A DNA stretch of 64,000 nucleotides from assembly GCA_023436615.1 (NCBI GenBank), contig JAEZIO010000001.1, forward strand, positions 13,648 through 77,647, in the 5' to 3' direction. Below, one piece after another: positions 24,858 to 33,770 of this stretch. Source of the stretch: Pseudomonadota bacterium. GTDB taxonomy: Bacteria; Pseudomonadota; Alphaproteobacteria; Sphingomonadales; Sphingomonadaceae. Each line of letters begins with the position of its first letter. Within the stretch, counting starts at the first letter, position 1. Under the pieces are notes generated by a model that ran no database searches, was not told the DNA's origin, and saw only the letters and a list, made by a program, of their open reading frames with translations. The position numbers and the translations under genes are program-made.

Positions 24858-25616
24858 ATGAACCAGAGCAACGCGGACGAACTGGACCAGCTAGACGATG
24901 CCTTCGCGGGCAATCGTCTGCTGTCGACGTTCCCAGCTGAAGCCCGAGCCCTGATCGAGCCCTTCGCCAGGATCGTCGAGCTGCCGGTCGCGCAGGTCCT
25001 GCATCCCCGCGGTTCCCATGTCGACGCGACGTTCTTCCCCTTCGGCCCGACTATGGTGTCGCTCGTAGTCGACATGTCGGAAGGCAGGTCGGTCGAAGTG
25101 GCGTCCATCGGGCACGAAGGGGCCGTTGGCGGGATCGTCAGCTGCGGGCATGCGCCGGCCTTCTCGCGAGCTCAGGTACTGGTCGGCGGGCCAGCGCTGC
25201 GCGTCGAGCTGGATGCGCTCGAGGACGCGAAGGGGCGATCCGGTCACATCCGCAACCTGTTTTGCCGTTTCTCCGACTATCTCCTTGCGCAGGTGATGCA
25301 GTCGGCGGCCTGCAACAGCTACCACTCGATCGAGCAGCGGGCGGCGCGGTGGCTGCTGACGGCGCAGGATCGCGCGGGAAGCAAAATTGAGCTGACGCAG
25401 GAGGCGTTCGCCGGCCTTCTCGGGGTTCAGCGGACGACGGTGAACGCGGTTATCCGAGTGCTCCAGGACCAGGGGCTGATCACAACCCGCCGCGGCTTCA
25501 TCCAGGTTACCGACAGGGCCGGACTGAAGAAAAGATCGTGCGAATGTCACGATGCGGTCGAGAGTCACTTCGCGGCGGTGATCGGAAGCGGCGGGGCAGG
25601 GCGAGTCAGCGGCTGA
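24858..25616 (+). CDS. Crp/Fnr family transcriptional regulator
   Basis: A 252-aa regulator with an N-terminal cyclic-nucleotide-binding fold (VLHPRGSHVDATFFPFGP, ASIGHEGAVGG) and a C-terminal winged helix (LTQEAFAGLLGVQRTTVNAVIRVLQDQGLI, then RRGFIQVTD). There is no N-terminal cysteine cluster, so it is not an oxygen-sensing Fnr. ATG 24858 is chosen as the first start followed by family-like sequence. Its stop directly abuts the pyrC stop on the other strand. The regulon is unknown; proximity to the galactose operon may be incidental. Confidence 0.85.
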   Translation: MNQSNADELDQLDDAFAGNRLLSTFPAEARALIEPFARIVELPVAQVLHPRGSHVDATFFPFGPTMVSLVVDMSEGRSVEVASIGHEGAVGGIVSCGHAPAFSRAQVLVGGPALRVELDALEDAKGRSGHIRNLFCRFSDYLLAQVMQSAACNSYHSIEQRAARWLLTAQDRAGSKIELTQEAFAGLLGVQRTTVNAVIRVLQDQGLITTRRGFIQVTDRAGLKKRSCECHDAVESHFAAVIGSGGAGRVSG

Positions 25617-26651
25617 TCAGTCGGCGAGACTCCAGGCGAGCTCGGTACCGGCGAGGAACGGCACCAGCTCGATGTCGCCTAGTCCCAGCAGGTCGGGGAC
25701 GTCCGCCGCCCGGCGCTCGAGCGTGACCGTGCCTTCGTTCAGCGGCAGCCCGTAGAAGCGAGCGCCATGTTCCGAGGCGAACCCCTCCAGCACGTCGAGC
25801 GCCCCTTCTTCCTCGAAGACGGTCGCATAGGTTTCGAGCGCGAAAGCTGCGTTGAAGATTCCCGCGCACCCGCAGGCCGATTCCTTGGCGTTGCGCGTGT
25901 GCGGAGCGCTGTCGGTTCCCAGGAAAAACTTCGGCGAGCCCGAGGTGGCGGCGCGCCGGATCGCGAGCCGATGCATCTCGCGCTTGGCGACGGGGAGGCA
26001 ATAAGCGTGCGGCCGAAGCCCCCGCTCGAACAAGGCGTTGCGGTTGATCACCAGGTGGTGAGGCGTGATCGTCGCTGCGACATTCGGGCCGGCGGATAGC
26101 ACGAAATCCACCGCTTCGGAGGTTGTGACATGTTCGAGCACGATCTTGAGGTCGGGAAAGTCGCGCATCAGGGGGTCTAGCACCCGATCGATGAACACCT
26201 TTTCCCGGTCGAAAATATCGACGTGAGAGTCGGTGACCTCGCCATGCACGCACAGCACCATTTCGAGTGCTTGCATCCGCTCCAGCGCGACATAGATGTT
26301 GCGAACGTCGGTGACGCCAAGAGCGGAGTTGGTCGTCGCGTTCGCAGGGTAGAGCTTGGCCGCAACCCAGACCCGCCCCTCGAACCCGTTGGCGAGCTCG
26401 TCCGGATCGGTCTCGTCGGTGAGATAGCAGGTCATCAACGGCGTGAACTGCGGCCCGGCGGCCTGAACGATCCGCTCGCGATAGGCTTCGGCGGCTGCCG
26501 CGCTTGTTACGGGCGGCATGAGGTTGGGCATCACGATCGCGCGAGCGAACTGGCGCGCGGTGAAGGGGGCGACGAGCCGAAGCATTTCGCCGTCGCGCAA
26601 ATGAACGTGCCAATCGTCGGGACGGCGGATCGTCAGCGTTTGCAATGCCAC
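25617..26651 (-). CDS. pyrC: Dihydroorotase, homodimeric type
   Basis: A 344-aa amidohydrolase. Zinc ligands are seen in DDWHVHLRDG (HxH), the carbamylated lysine in AAKLYPANATTN, CVHGEV, VLEHVTT and FLGTDSAPHT. It closes carbamoyl aspartate to dihydroorotate in pyrimidine synthesis. Length and motif set match the E. coli-type PyrC. It ends against the Crp/Fnr gene and diverges from ygfZ, 22 bases away. Confidence 0.95.
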   Translation of the reverse strand: MALQTLTIRRPDDWHVHLRDGEMLRLVAPFTARQFARAIVMPNLMPPVTSAAAAEAYRERIVQAAGPQFTPLMTCYLTDETDPDELANGFEGRVWVAAKLYPANATTNSALGVTDVRNIYVALERMQALEMVLCVHGEVTDSHVDIFDREKVFIDRVLDPLMRDFPDLKIVLEHVTTSEAVDFVLSAGPNVAATITPHHLVINRNALFERGLRPHAYCLPVAKREMHRLAIRRAATSGSPKFFLGTDSAPHTRNAKESACGCAGIFNAAFALETYATVFEEEGALDVLEGFASEHGARFYGLPLNEGTVTLERRAADVPDLLGLGDIELVPFLAGTELAWSLAD

Positions 26652-26673
26652 GGCGGCTCCTTAACTGAGGGGC

Positions 26674-27384
26674 ATGGCCGCCACCACCCTCGCCGACCGC
26701 GCAATCGTCCGCCTCTCCGGCGAGGACGTCCGTGGCTTCCTGCAGGGCCTGGTGACGAACGATGTGACCGGCGACCTGCCGGTGTGGGCGGGGCTATTGA
26801 CCCCGCAGGGCAAGTGCCTGTTCGACTTCTTTGTCTGGGGGGACGGCGACGATCTGCTGCTCGATTGCGAGGCCGCTGCCGCCGACGATCTCGTCAAGCG
26901 GCTGACGATCTACCGCCTTCGCCGCAAGATCGAGATCCAGCGCGATGACTCGCTCGCAGTCCACTGGTCGACGCAATCCGGGGAAGGCGCACGCGATCCG
27001 CGTCTTTCGGAGCTCGGCCAGCGCTGGCTGGGACCGGCCAAGGAGCCGGCCAGCGGCTGGATCGAGCATCGCCTTCGGCTGGGGGTGTGCGAAGGTCGTG
27101 CGGAACTGGGAGACATTCTCTGGCTCGAATGCAACGCCGCCGAGCTCAATGGCGTGAGCTTCACCAAGGGCTGCTACGTCGGCCAGGAAAATACCGCGCG
27201 GATGAACTGGCGCGCGAAGGTCAACCGCCGATTGGTCGTCACCGAAGGCAAAAGCGAGCGGACACGGGTCGCCTATGCCGAGATCGGCCTTTCGGTCGCG
27301 CATGTGCGGGTCGAGGCCATTCCGGAAGCGGCAATCATTCCCGACTGGCTCCAACGAGCGCTGGCTCAGCCGACGACCGCGTAA
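26674..27384 (+). CDS. ygfZ: YgfZ/CAF17-type folate-binding protein
   Basis: A 236-aa GcvT-fold protein. The diagnostic KGCYVGQE motif is present as FTKGCYVGQENTARMNWR, with RLSGEDVRGFLQGLVTNDV at the N-terminus and LLTPQGKCLFDFFV. The family uses tetrahydrofolate in maturation and repair of iron-sulfur enzymes. It is close to the aconitase gene, an iron-sulfur client type, on the opposite strand. Confidence 0.9.
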   Translation: MAATTLADRAIVRLSGEDVRGFLQGLVTNDVTGDLPVWAGLLTPQGKCLFDFFVWGDGDDLLLDCEAAAADDLVKRLTIYRLRRKIEIQRDDSLAVHWSTQSGEGARDPRLSELGQRWLGPAKEPASGWIEHRLRLGVCEGRAELGDILWLECNAAELNGVSFTKGCYVGQENTARMNWRAKVNRRLVVTEGKSERTRVAYAEIGLSVAHVRVEAIPEAAIIPDWLQRALAQPTTA

Positions 27385-27430
27385 GCCCCAGACCGGAAAG
27401 CTTCCCATGCGGCGCGCATGCCGTGTTCGA

Positions 27431-27703
27431 TTACGTGGCTGAGGTCGACGATCGCTGCTTTTTCGCGATTCGCCATAAGGCAAATCCCCCGATCAGCAGC
27501 CACAGCACGTTGAGCGCCGCCGACGGGATGGCGCCGTGCCACCAGCCGTTTATCACGAAGCCCGCCGCGCCGAAGACGTTCATCCACTGATACAGCGGCG
27601 ACTGGCCGGTGACCTTGCCCATCGACAGCAGCAGATAGGCGAGCAGGATCAGCGCGGCGCCGGACCAGCCGGCAACTTCGACGGCGATTTCCGTCGCGGT
27701 CAG
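27431..27703 (-). CDS. CBU_0592-like small membrane protein (probable CTG start)
   Basis: A 90-aa hydrophobic protein. The first helix is VAGWSGAALILLAYLLLSMGK, the second FGAAGFVINGWWHGAIPS and the third NVLWLLIGGFALWRIAKK, the pattern of the CBU_0592 family. The only in-frame ATG (27622) would delete the first helix. Upstream no ATG, GTG or TTG occurs before the frame enters acnA; a CTG at 27701-27703 overlaps the acnA stop as CTGA and gives full family length. I infer CTG initiation coupled to acnA translation. Confidence 0.68.
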   Translation of the reverse strand: MTATEIAVEVAGWSGAALILLAYLLLSMGKVTGQSPLYQWMNVFGAAGFVINGWWHGAIPSAALNVLWLLIGGFALWRIAKKQRSSTSAT

Positions 27704-30375
27704 GCGGCGAGCCTCCGCAACACATAGTGGAGGATTCCGCCGGCCTTGAAATATTCGAGCTCGTTGTAGGTGTCGATGCGGCAGCGGGCCGTGAACGTGA
27801 ACTCCTCGCCCTCGTCCGGGATGACGCGAACCTCGACGTCCTGGCGCGGCTTCAGCTCGGAAATGCCGGCAATCGAATATTTCTCGCGACCCGTGAGCCC
27901 GAGCGTGTCGGCGCCCTCGCCTTCGTTGAACTGCAGAGGCAGCACGCCCATGCCGACGAGGTTCGAGCGGTGGATGCGCTCGAAGCTCTCGGCGATGACG
28001 GCACGCACGCCGAGGAGAACCGTTCCCTTCGCGGCCCAGTCGCGGGAGCTTCCGGTGCCATATTCCTTGCCCGCGATCACGACCAGCGGACGTTCGTCCT
28101 GCTTGTAAAGCATCGCGGCGTCGTAGATCGGCATGACTTCGCCAGTCGGAGCGTAGCGGGTGAAGCCGCCCTCCACATCGTCGAGCATCTTGTTGCGGAT
28201 GCGGATGTTGGCGAACGTCCCGCGCATCATCACCTCGTGATTGCCGCGCCGCGAGCCGTAGCTGTTGAATTGGCCGCGTGAGACCCCGCGCTCGAGCAGG
28301 TACCGGCCCGCTGGGCTGTCGGGCTTGATGGCTCCGGCGGGAGAGATGTGGTCCGTGGTGATGGAGTCGCCGAACACCGCGAGCGGCCGCGCGCGCTCGA
28401 CGTCGCCGGGCGAAACGGGCTCCATCGTCATGCCCGTGAAGTACGGAGGGTTCTGGATGTAGGTGGATTCGGCGGGCCAGCCGTAGGTGTCCCCGCCCGT
28501 GATCTCGATTGCGCGCCAGCGGTCGTCGCCGCGGTACACGTCCGCATAGCGCCGCCTGAACATGTCGGAATGGACGTGCTGGTCGATCAGCGCGCGGATT
28601 TCCTCGTTCGATGGCCAGATGTCCTTCAGGAACACCGGCTCGCCGTTCGAGGCGGTGCCGAGCGGCTCGTTGATCATGTCGGACCGCACCGTTCCCTTCA
28701 GCGCATAAGCGACGACCAGCGGCGGCGACGCGAGGTAGTTCGCGCGGCAGTCCGGGGAGACGCGCCCTTCGAAGTTGCGGTTCCCCGACAACACGCTCAC
28801 CGCCACGAGGTCGTTTTCGTTGACCGCTTTCGAGATCGGCTCGGGAAGCGGTCCGCTATTGCCGATGCAGGTCGTGCAGCCATAGCCGACGAGATCGAAG
28901 CCGAGCGCATCGAGATCGTCCTGAAGGCCGCTCTGCTCGAGATAATCGCTGACGACCTGGCTTCCGGGCGCGAGGCTGGTCTTGACCCATGGCTTTACCT
29001 GCAGGCCCTTCTCGCGTGCCTTGCGTGCGACAAGGCCGGCGCCGATCAGCACCGACGGATTCGACGTGTTCGTGCAGCTCGTGATGGCCGCGATCACGAC
29101 ATCGCCGTTGCCGACGTCGTAGCTCTCGCCCTCGACGGGCGCTCGGGGGTCGTTGTGCTTCTTGTAGGTCTTCTCGAGTTCCTCGTTGAACTGGTCGTCG
29201 AGATCGCTCAGCAGGACCCGGTCCTGCGGCCGCTTGGGCCCTGCAAGCGAGGGCTCGATCGTCGCCATGTCGAGTTCCAGCGTGTCGGTGAACAGCGGGT
29301 CCGGAGAGTTGGCGTCGCGCCACAGCCCCTGAGCCTGGCAATAGGCGCGGACGAGCTCGATCTGATCCTCATCGCGCCCGGTGAGCCGCAGATAGTCTAT
29401 GGTTCGCTCGTCGATCGGGAAGAAGCCGCAGGTCGCGCCATATTCGGGCGCCATGTTGGCGATGGTCGCGCGGTCGGCGAGCGGCAAATTGTCGAGGCCG
29501 GGCCCGTAAAATTCGACGAAGCGCCCGACGACGCCCTTCTGCCGGAGCATCTGGGTAACGGTAAGGACCAGGTCCGTCGCGGTGATCCCCTCATTGAGCT
29601 TGCCGGACAGCCGGAAGCCGACCACTTCGGGAATGAGCATGCTAACCGGCTGGCCGAGCATGGCCGCCTCGGCCTCGATTCCCCCGACACCCCAGCCGAG
29701 CACGCCGAGGCCGTTGACCATCGTCGTGTGGCTGTCGGTGCCGACTAGCGTATCGGGATAAGCGATCGTTTCGCCCCCGGACTCGCTCGTCCACACGCAC
29801 CGGGCGATATGCTCCAGGTTCACCTGGTGGCAGATGCCCGTCCCGGGCGGCACGACCTTGAAATTGTCGAACGCCTGGCTGCCCCACTTCAGGAACTCGT
29901 ATCGCTCACCGTTGCGCTCATATTCGAACTCGACGTTTTTCTCGAAGGCGCGGGGAGTGCCGAACTCGTCGACCATGACGCTATGATCGATTACGAGATG
30001 CACCGGCACCAGCGGATTGATCTTCTGGGGGTCCCCGCCAAGGCCGGTCATGGCGTCGCGCATCGCGGCGAGATCGACGACCGCCGGCACGCCGGTGAAA
30101 TCCTGCATCAGCACGCGCGCGGGGCGATACTGGATCTCGCGGTTGACCCGCCGCTCCTTCAGCCATTCGGCCATCGCCTCGAGGTCCTTGGGCGTGACCG
30201 TCTCGCCGTCCTCGAAGCGAAGCAGGTTTTCGAGAAGGACCTTCATCGAGAACGGAAGCCGGGCGATGTCGCCAAGCGCCTCGCCCGCCTTGGCGAGCGA
30301 ATAATAAGTGTAGGTCTTCGAGCCGACGCTGAGGGTTGAACGCGTGTTGAGGCTATTCTGGCCGGTCGGCGTCAT
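27700..30375 (-). CDS. acnA: Aconitate hydratase A
   Basis: An 891-aa aconitase of the AcnA/IRP1 type. Cluster cysteines are visible in SCTNTSNPSVL and GCTTCIGNSGPLPE; the N-terminus carries LMQDFTGVPAVVDLAAMRDA and the C-terminal swivel domain AGKEYGTGSSRDWAAKG. It isomerises citrate to isocitrate in the TCA cycle. ATG start. The following small membrane gene overlaps its stop codon. Confidence 0.97.
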   Translation of the reverse strand: MTPTGQNSLNTRSTLSVGSKTYTYYSLAKAGEALGDIARLPFSMKVLLENLLRFEDGETVTPKDLEAMAEWLKERRVNREIQYRPARVLMQDFTGVPAVVDLAAMRDAMTGLGGDPQKINPLVPVHLVIDHSVMVDEFGTPRAFEKNVEFEYERNGERYEFLKWGSQAFDNFKVVPPGTGICHQVNLEHIARCVWTSESGGETIAYPDTLVGTDSHTTMVNGLGVLGWGVGGIEAEAAMLGQPVSMLIPEVVGFRLSGKLNEGITATDLVLTVTQMLRQKGVVGRFVEFYGPGLDNLPLADRATIANMAPEYGATCGFFPIDERTIDYLRLTGRDEDQIELVRAYCQAQGLWRDANSPDPLFTDTLELDMATIEPSLAGPKRPQDRVLLSDLDDQFNEELEKTYKKHNDPRAPVEGESYDVGNGDVVIAAITSCTNTSNPSVLIGAGLVARKAREKGLQVKPWVKTSLAPGSQVVSDYLEQSGLQDDLDALGFDLVGYGCTTCIGNSGPLPEPISKAVNENDLVAVSVLSGNRNFEGRVSPDCRANYLASPPLVVAYALKGTVRSDMINEPLGTASNGEPVFLKDIWPSNEEIRALIDQHVHSDMFRRRYADVYRGDDRWRAIEITGGDTYGWPAESTYIQNPPYFTGMTMEPVSPGDVERARPLAVFGDSITTDHISPAGAIKPDSPAGRYLLERGVSRGQFNSYGSRRGNHEVMMRGTFANIRIRNKMLDDVEGGFTRYAPTGEVMPIYDAAMLYKQDERPLVVIAGKEYGTGSSRDWAAKGTVLLGVRAVIAESFERIHRSNLVGMGVLPLQFNEGEGADTLGLTGREKYSIAGISELKPRQDVEVRVIPDEGEEFTFTARCRIDTYNELEYFKAGGILHYVLRRLAA

Positions 30376-30460
30376 CGAAAGGTCCTTGGCTTGCTGCCGC
30401 GTCGAAGGTCGTGCGGCGCGAGCCCCTTAGCAATCGTGGAACGCCGCCGCAAAGCGAGCG

Positions 30461-31783
30461 TCAGGCAAAAACGAACATTGCCCCCACCGCCGCCGCCATT
30501 GCCACGGTCGCTGCCCATCCCAGCAGCCGCTGCCACGGCGTCGCGACGAAGACGCCCATCTGGCGATGGCGCCGCGCGACGATCATCATCGCGGCCATGA
30601 TCGGGACGGCTATGACGCCGTTGATGACGGCGCTCCAGAACAGCATCTTGATCGGATCCAGCGGCGAAAAGAGAACGCCGAGCGCAACGAGCATCGCAGC
30701 GACGATGACCCCGTAGAAGGTTCGTGCTTCGTGGGGCTTCTTCTCCAGCCCCGACGGCAGGTTCCAGGTATCGCACACGGCATAGGCCGCGGATCCCGCG
30801 AGCACCGGCACAGCGAGGAAACCGGTGCCGATGATGCCCATGCTGAACAACAGGAAGGCGAGATTTCCAGCGACGGGCCGCAAGGCCTCGGCCGCCTGTT
30901 CGGAGGTCTGGATGTCGGTGATGCCGTTCTGGTTCAGCGTGACGGCGGTCGTCAGCATGATGAAGAAGGCGATGAGGTTCGAAAGCGCCATTCCCGTGAA
31001 CGTGTCGATTCCCATGCGCCGAAGCTGGAGCCGCGCGGCCGCGGGCGGAAGCTCCTGCAAGTTCGGCTGGTCCTTCATCTCCATTTCCTCGATTTCTTCG
31101 GCGGTCTGCCAGAAGAAGAGGTAGGGGCTGATCGTCGTCCCGAAGACCGCGACGATCATGACGATCCAGGCTTCGCTGAACTCGACGTCCGGGTTCACGA
31201 TGCGAGTCGCGACCTCGAGCCAGTCGATGTCGGCCGCAAAGGCGACGCCGACATAGGCAAACAGCACCAGCGTCAGCCATTTCAGGTAGCGAACGTAGCT
31301 GTGGTACGGCACCAACACCTGGAGGAGCAGCGAGATCGCGGCCGCGGCCACGGTAAAATACATTGCGCCGCCGCCCGCCAGCAGCTCCGCTGCCGCGCCC
31401 ATTGCGGCAATGTCCGCGCCGATGTTGATGGTGTTGGCGACGAACAATGCCGCCACGAGCGCCGCGACGATGGAACGGGGGAATATCCGCAGCAGGTTCG
31501 CCGCGAGGCCGTTGCCCGTCGCCCTTCCGATCCGGGCGCTGATCACCTGCACCGCAACCATCAGCGGGTAGGTGAAGATCAGCGTCCACTGCATGTTGAA
31601 GCCGAACTGGGCGCCGGCCTGCGAGTAAGTGGCGATGCCACTCGGATCGTCGTCGGCTGCGCCCGTGATCAGCCCCGGACCAAGCCGGCCGAAGCCCAGC
31701 TGGACCTTCCGCCTGGCACGGGTCGCGGCCACTTCCAGGGGCGTTGTGCCGGTGTCGCCGTTGGCAGGTTCGGTCTTGTTCAC
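30461..31783 (-). CDS. NRAMP-related divalent cation transporter
   Basis: A 440-aa membrane protein with about eleven helices of the NRAMP fold. The first helix has GLITGAADDDPSGIATYSQAG, so the canonical DPGN metal motif is DPSG. In the sixth helix the usual MPH(N) motif is absent (GMALSNLIAFFIMLTTAV). This matches the NRAMP-related, magnesium-type branch more than MntH. GTG start. The substrate (magnesium rather than manganese) is inferred from those substitutions. Confidence 0.8.
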   Translation of the reverse strand: MNKTEPANGDTGTTPLEVAATRARRKVQLGFGRLGPGLITGAADDDPSGIATYSQAGAQFGFNMQWTLIFTYPLMVAVQVISARIGRATGNGLAANLLRIFPRSIVAALVAALFVANTINIGADIAAMGAAAELLAGGGAMYFTVAAAAISLLLQVLVPYHSYVRYLKWLTLVLFAYVGVAFAADIDWLEVATRIVNPDVEFSEAWIVMIVAVFGTTISPYLFFWQTAEEIEEMEMKDQPNLQELPPAAARLQLRRMGIDTFTGMALSNLIAFFIMLTTAVTLNQNGITDIQTSEQAAEALRPVAGNLAFLLFSMGIIGTGFLAVPVLAGSAAYAVCDTWNLPSGLEKKPHEARTFYGVIVAAMLVALGVLFSPLDPIKMLFWSAVINGVIAVPIMAAMMIVARRHRQMGVFVATPWQRLLGWAATVAMAAAVGAMFVFA

Positions 31784-31863
31784 ACGCGCACCTGTAGATG
31801 GCCGATTGCGGCTAAACGGCCGTTGTTCGTTACGGTTGCGTTAGGCTGACAGCGGCACGCGAC

Positions 31864-31888
31864 GGAACGACCGCGCCTGACTCCCGTT
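31864..31888 (+). promoter_or_regulatory. Predicted EcfG general stress promoter
   Basis: GGAAC (31864-31868) and CGTT (31885-31888) are separated by exactly 16 bases, matching the alphaproteobacterial EcfG consensus GGAAC-N16/17-CGTT. It points toward the small gene at 31948, leaving a leader of roughly 50 bases. Confidence 0.6.
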
Positions 31889-31947
31889 CAACGGCGCTTC
31901 GCGCTACAAGCGTTGCCGCGACGTTAATCAAAGGGAGGACGTGCGAA

Positions 31948-32133
31948 ATGGCACATGACGGGGAGTATTTCCGTCAACGGGCTGCGGAAGCCCGAGCGGC
32001 TGCTTTCCGCCGCGACGAAGGCGAAGAAGCCGAGGTCGCGGGCCAGCTTGCGCTTGCCTATTCCGCCCTCGCCCGCCGCCATGTCGCCCCCGCGGCCGAA
32101 ATCGCCGCGCTCGAGGAGCAGGCCGAGGCCTAG
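31948..32133 (+). CDS. Small hypothetical protein, probable stress-regulated
   Basis: A 61-aa, alanine- and glutamate-rich, helical protein (EYFRQRAAEARAAAFRRDEG, then ALAYSALARRHV). A strong ribosome site AGGGAGG lies 9-15 bases before the ATG, so it is surely translated. No domain is recognised; similar short helical proteins are common in sphingomonads. Its upstream region carries the predicted EcfG promoter. Its TAG stop shares the tetranucleotide CTAG with the convergent corA stop. Confidence 0.75.
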   Translation: MAHDGEYFRQRAAEARAAAFRRDEGEEAEVAGQLALAYSALARRHVAPAAEIAALEEQAEA

Positions 32134-33104
32134 ATCCACCCTCGGCGCTTCAGGTACCACATCGGCACGATCGCGCTGGCGACGATCAGCGCCACTGCCG
32201 CCGGGTAGCCAAACACCCAGTTGAGCTCGGGCATGTGCTTGAAGTTCATGCCGTAGATCCCCGCGATGAGCGTCGGGGGCAGAAACACCAGCGCGGCCCA
32301 GGAGAACAGCTTCATCGCGGCATTCTGCTCGATGCTGATGAAGCCAACCGCCGCGTCGAGCAGGAAATAGAGGTGGTTGGCGAGGAAGGTGCTGTGATCC
32401 CCCAAGGAGGACGTGTCCGCAGCGAGGCTGGCGAGGTGCTCGCGCACGTTGGCGTTGCGGCGCGAGCGAATCTTCGGCGTCGCGCTAAGGAAGCTGAGCA
32501 GGCGGCTGGTGCTGGTTTCCGTCTCGCGGATCTTGGCGAGAAGCAAGTGCGTGCGGCCGATGCGCGTCAGCAATGCCGTGAGGCGGTTCTCCGGAATTCG
32601 CCGCGCATCGCTCGCGGTAAACACGTGGCTGGAGATCTTCTCGATCTCGGCCGCCACGCCTTCGAGCTCGTCGGCAAGCCGGTCGACAATGGCGTCGAGA
32701 AGGCCGCCCAGCGCCCACAAGGCGGTGCGGGCCAGCGCGGGTTCCCGGACCGCATGGTCGGCAAAGACCCGGATCGGCTTCGGCGCGACATAGCGTACCG
32801 TGACCAGTCGCTTGTCGGTCAGCACGAAGCCGATCGGCGAGCTCGTCGGATGGCCTTCTTCCACTCCGAACAGGACGCTGAGGGTCATGTAGAGCGTGCC
32901 GTCGCGCGCATAGAGCCGGCTCGACGGTTCGATTTCCGCCATTTCATCGGGCGTCGGCACCGCGACCTGCAGGCAGCGTTCGACGAGAAGCTCCTCTTCC
33001 CGCGTCGGGTTTTCAAGGTCGATCCAGGTCGCGCTTTCGGGAATCTTCTGATGCGCGCAGTCGATCGCCTCACCTTTGCAACCGGGTCCGTAGGCGCGAA
33101 GCAT
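32130..33104 (-). CDS. corA: Magnesium/cobalt transporter CorA
   Basis: A 324-aa CorA-family channel. The C-terminal two helices flank the signature YGMNFKHMPEL, and the protein ends MWYLKRRGWI, basic as expected. The N-terminal cytoplasmic domain is alpha/beta then long helices. ATG 33104 is chosen because the longer open frame upstream is low-complexity shadow of the divergent gene. It imports magnesium through the inner membrane. Confidence 0.92.
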   Translation of the reverse strand: MLRAYGPGCKGEAIDCAHQKIPESATWIDLENPTREEELLVERCLQVAVPTPDEMAEIEPSSRLYARDGTLYMTLSVLFGVEEGHPTSSPIGFVLTDKRLVTVRYVAPKPIRVFADHAVREPALARTALWALGGLLDAIVDRLADELEGVAAEIEKISSHVFTASDARRIPENRLTALLTRIGRTHLLLAKIRETETSTSRLLSFLSATPKIRSRRNANVREHLASLAADTSSLGDHSTFLANHLYFLLDAAVGFISIEQNAAMKLFSWAALVFLPPTLIAGIYGMNFKHMPELNWVFGYPAAVALIVASAIVPMWYLKRRGWI

Positions 33105-33166
33105 AGCGCGTTGATCGGCTGAAGGCGCGCCCTTTGCAAGCGGCGCGGCTCTGCTAGCAATGGCCG

Positions 33167-33715
33167 ATGAGAGGCCGGACCGCGGTTGCCGCATTCGTGA
33201 TCGTCGCCGCGGCTGCCGTGGCCCTCCTGGCAATGGGGCGACCGGCGATCTGCACCTGCGGCACCGTCTCGCCGTGGGGCGCCGTCGGACCGCAACAGAG
33301 CCAGATGCTCGCGGACTGGTACAGTCCAAGTCACGTCGTCCACGGGCTGCTGTTCTACGCCGCGCTCTGGCTGATCGCGCGCGAATGGCCGGTCGAGCGG
33401 CGCTTCCTTGCGGCCTTGTCGATCGAGGCCCTGTGGGAAGTGGCCGAGAACACGCCGCTGGTGATCGACCGCTATCGCGCGGCCACCGCGGCGCTCGGCT
33501 ATACCGGCGATTCGCTCATCAACTCCGTGAGCGACATGGCGATGATGGCGGCCGGCTTCCTCGCGGCGCGCAAGCTGCCGCTGTGGGCATCGATCCTGTT
33601 CCTTCTCGTGCTGGAGATGGCTCCGCTGCTCACGATCCGCGACAATCTCACGCTCAACGTCTGGATGCTCCTCGCGCCGAACGAATCGGTTCTCGAATGG
33701 CAGGCAGGTGCCTGA
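33167..33715 (+). CDS. DUF2585 family membrane protein
   Basis: A 182-aa inner-membrane protein with five hydrophobic segments. The conserved features CTCGTVSPWGA, DWYSPSHVVHGLLFY, EALWEVAENTP and LTIRDNLTLNVWML match DUF2585 (UPF0314). The function of the family is unknown. It diverges from corA by 62 bases and precedes the PagL-like gene by 55 bases. Confidence 0.88.
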   Translation: MRGRTAVAAFVIVAAAAVALLAMGRPAICTCGTVSPWGAVGPQQSQMLADWYSPSHVVHGLLFYAALWLIAREWPVERRFLAALSIEALWEVAENTPLVIDRYRAATAALGYTGDSLINSVSDMAMMAAGFLAARKLPLWASILFLLVLEMAPLLTIRDNLTLNVWMLLAPNESVLEWQAGA

Positions 33716-33770
33716 ACGGCACGATTTCGCCGCACAAGCATTGAGCAGCAGATCATTCTGGAGAGCGGAT

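Noticed and set aside
28348..29748. 466-codon frame antisense to acnA
   Set aside because: Shadow frame within a complete aconitase gene.
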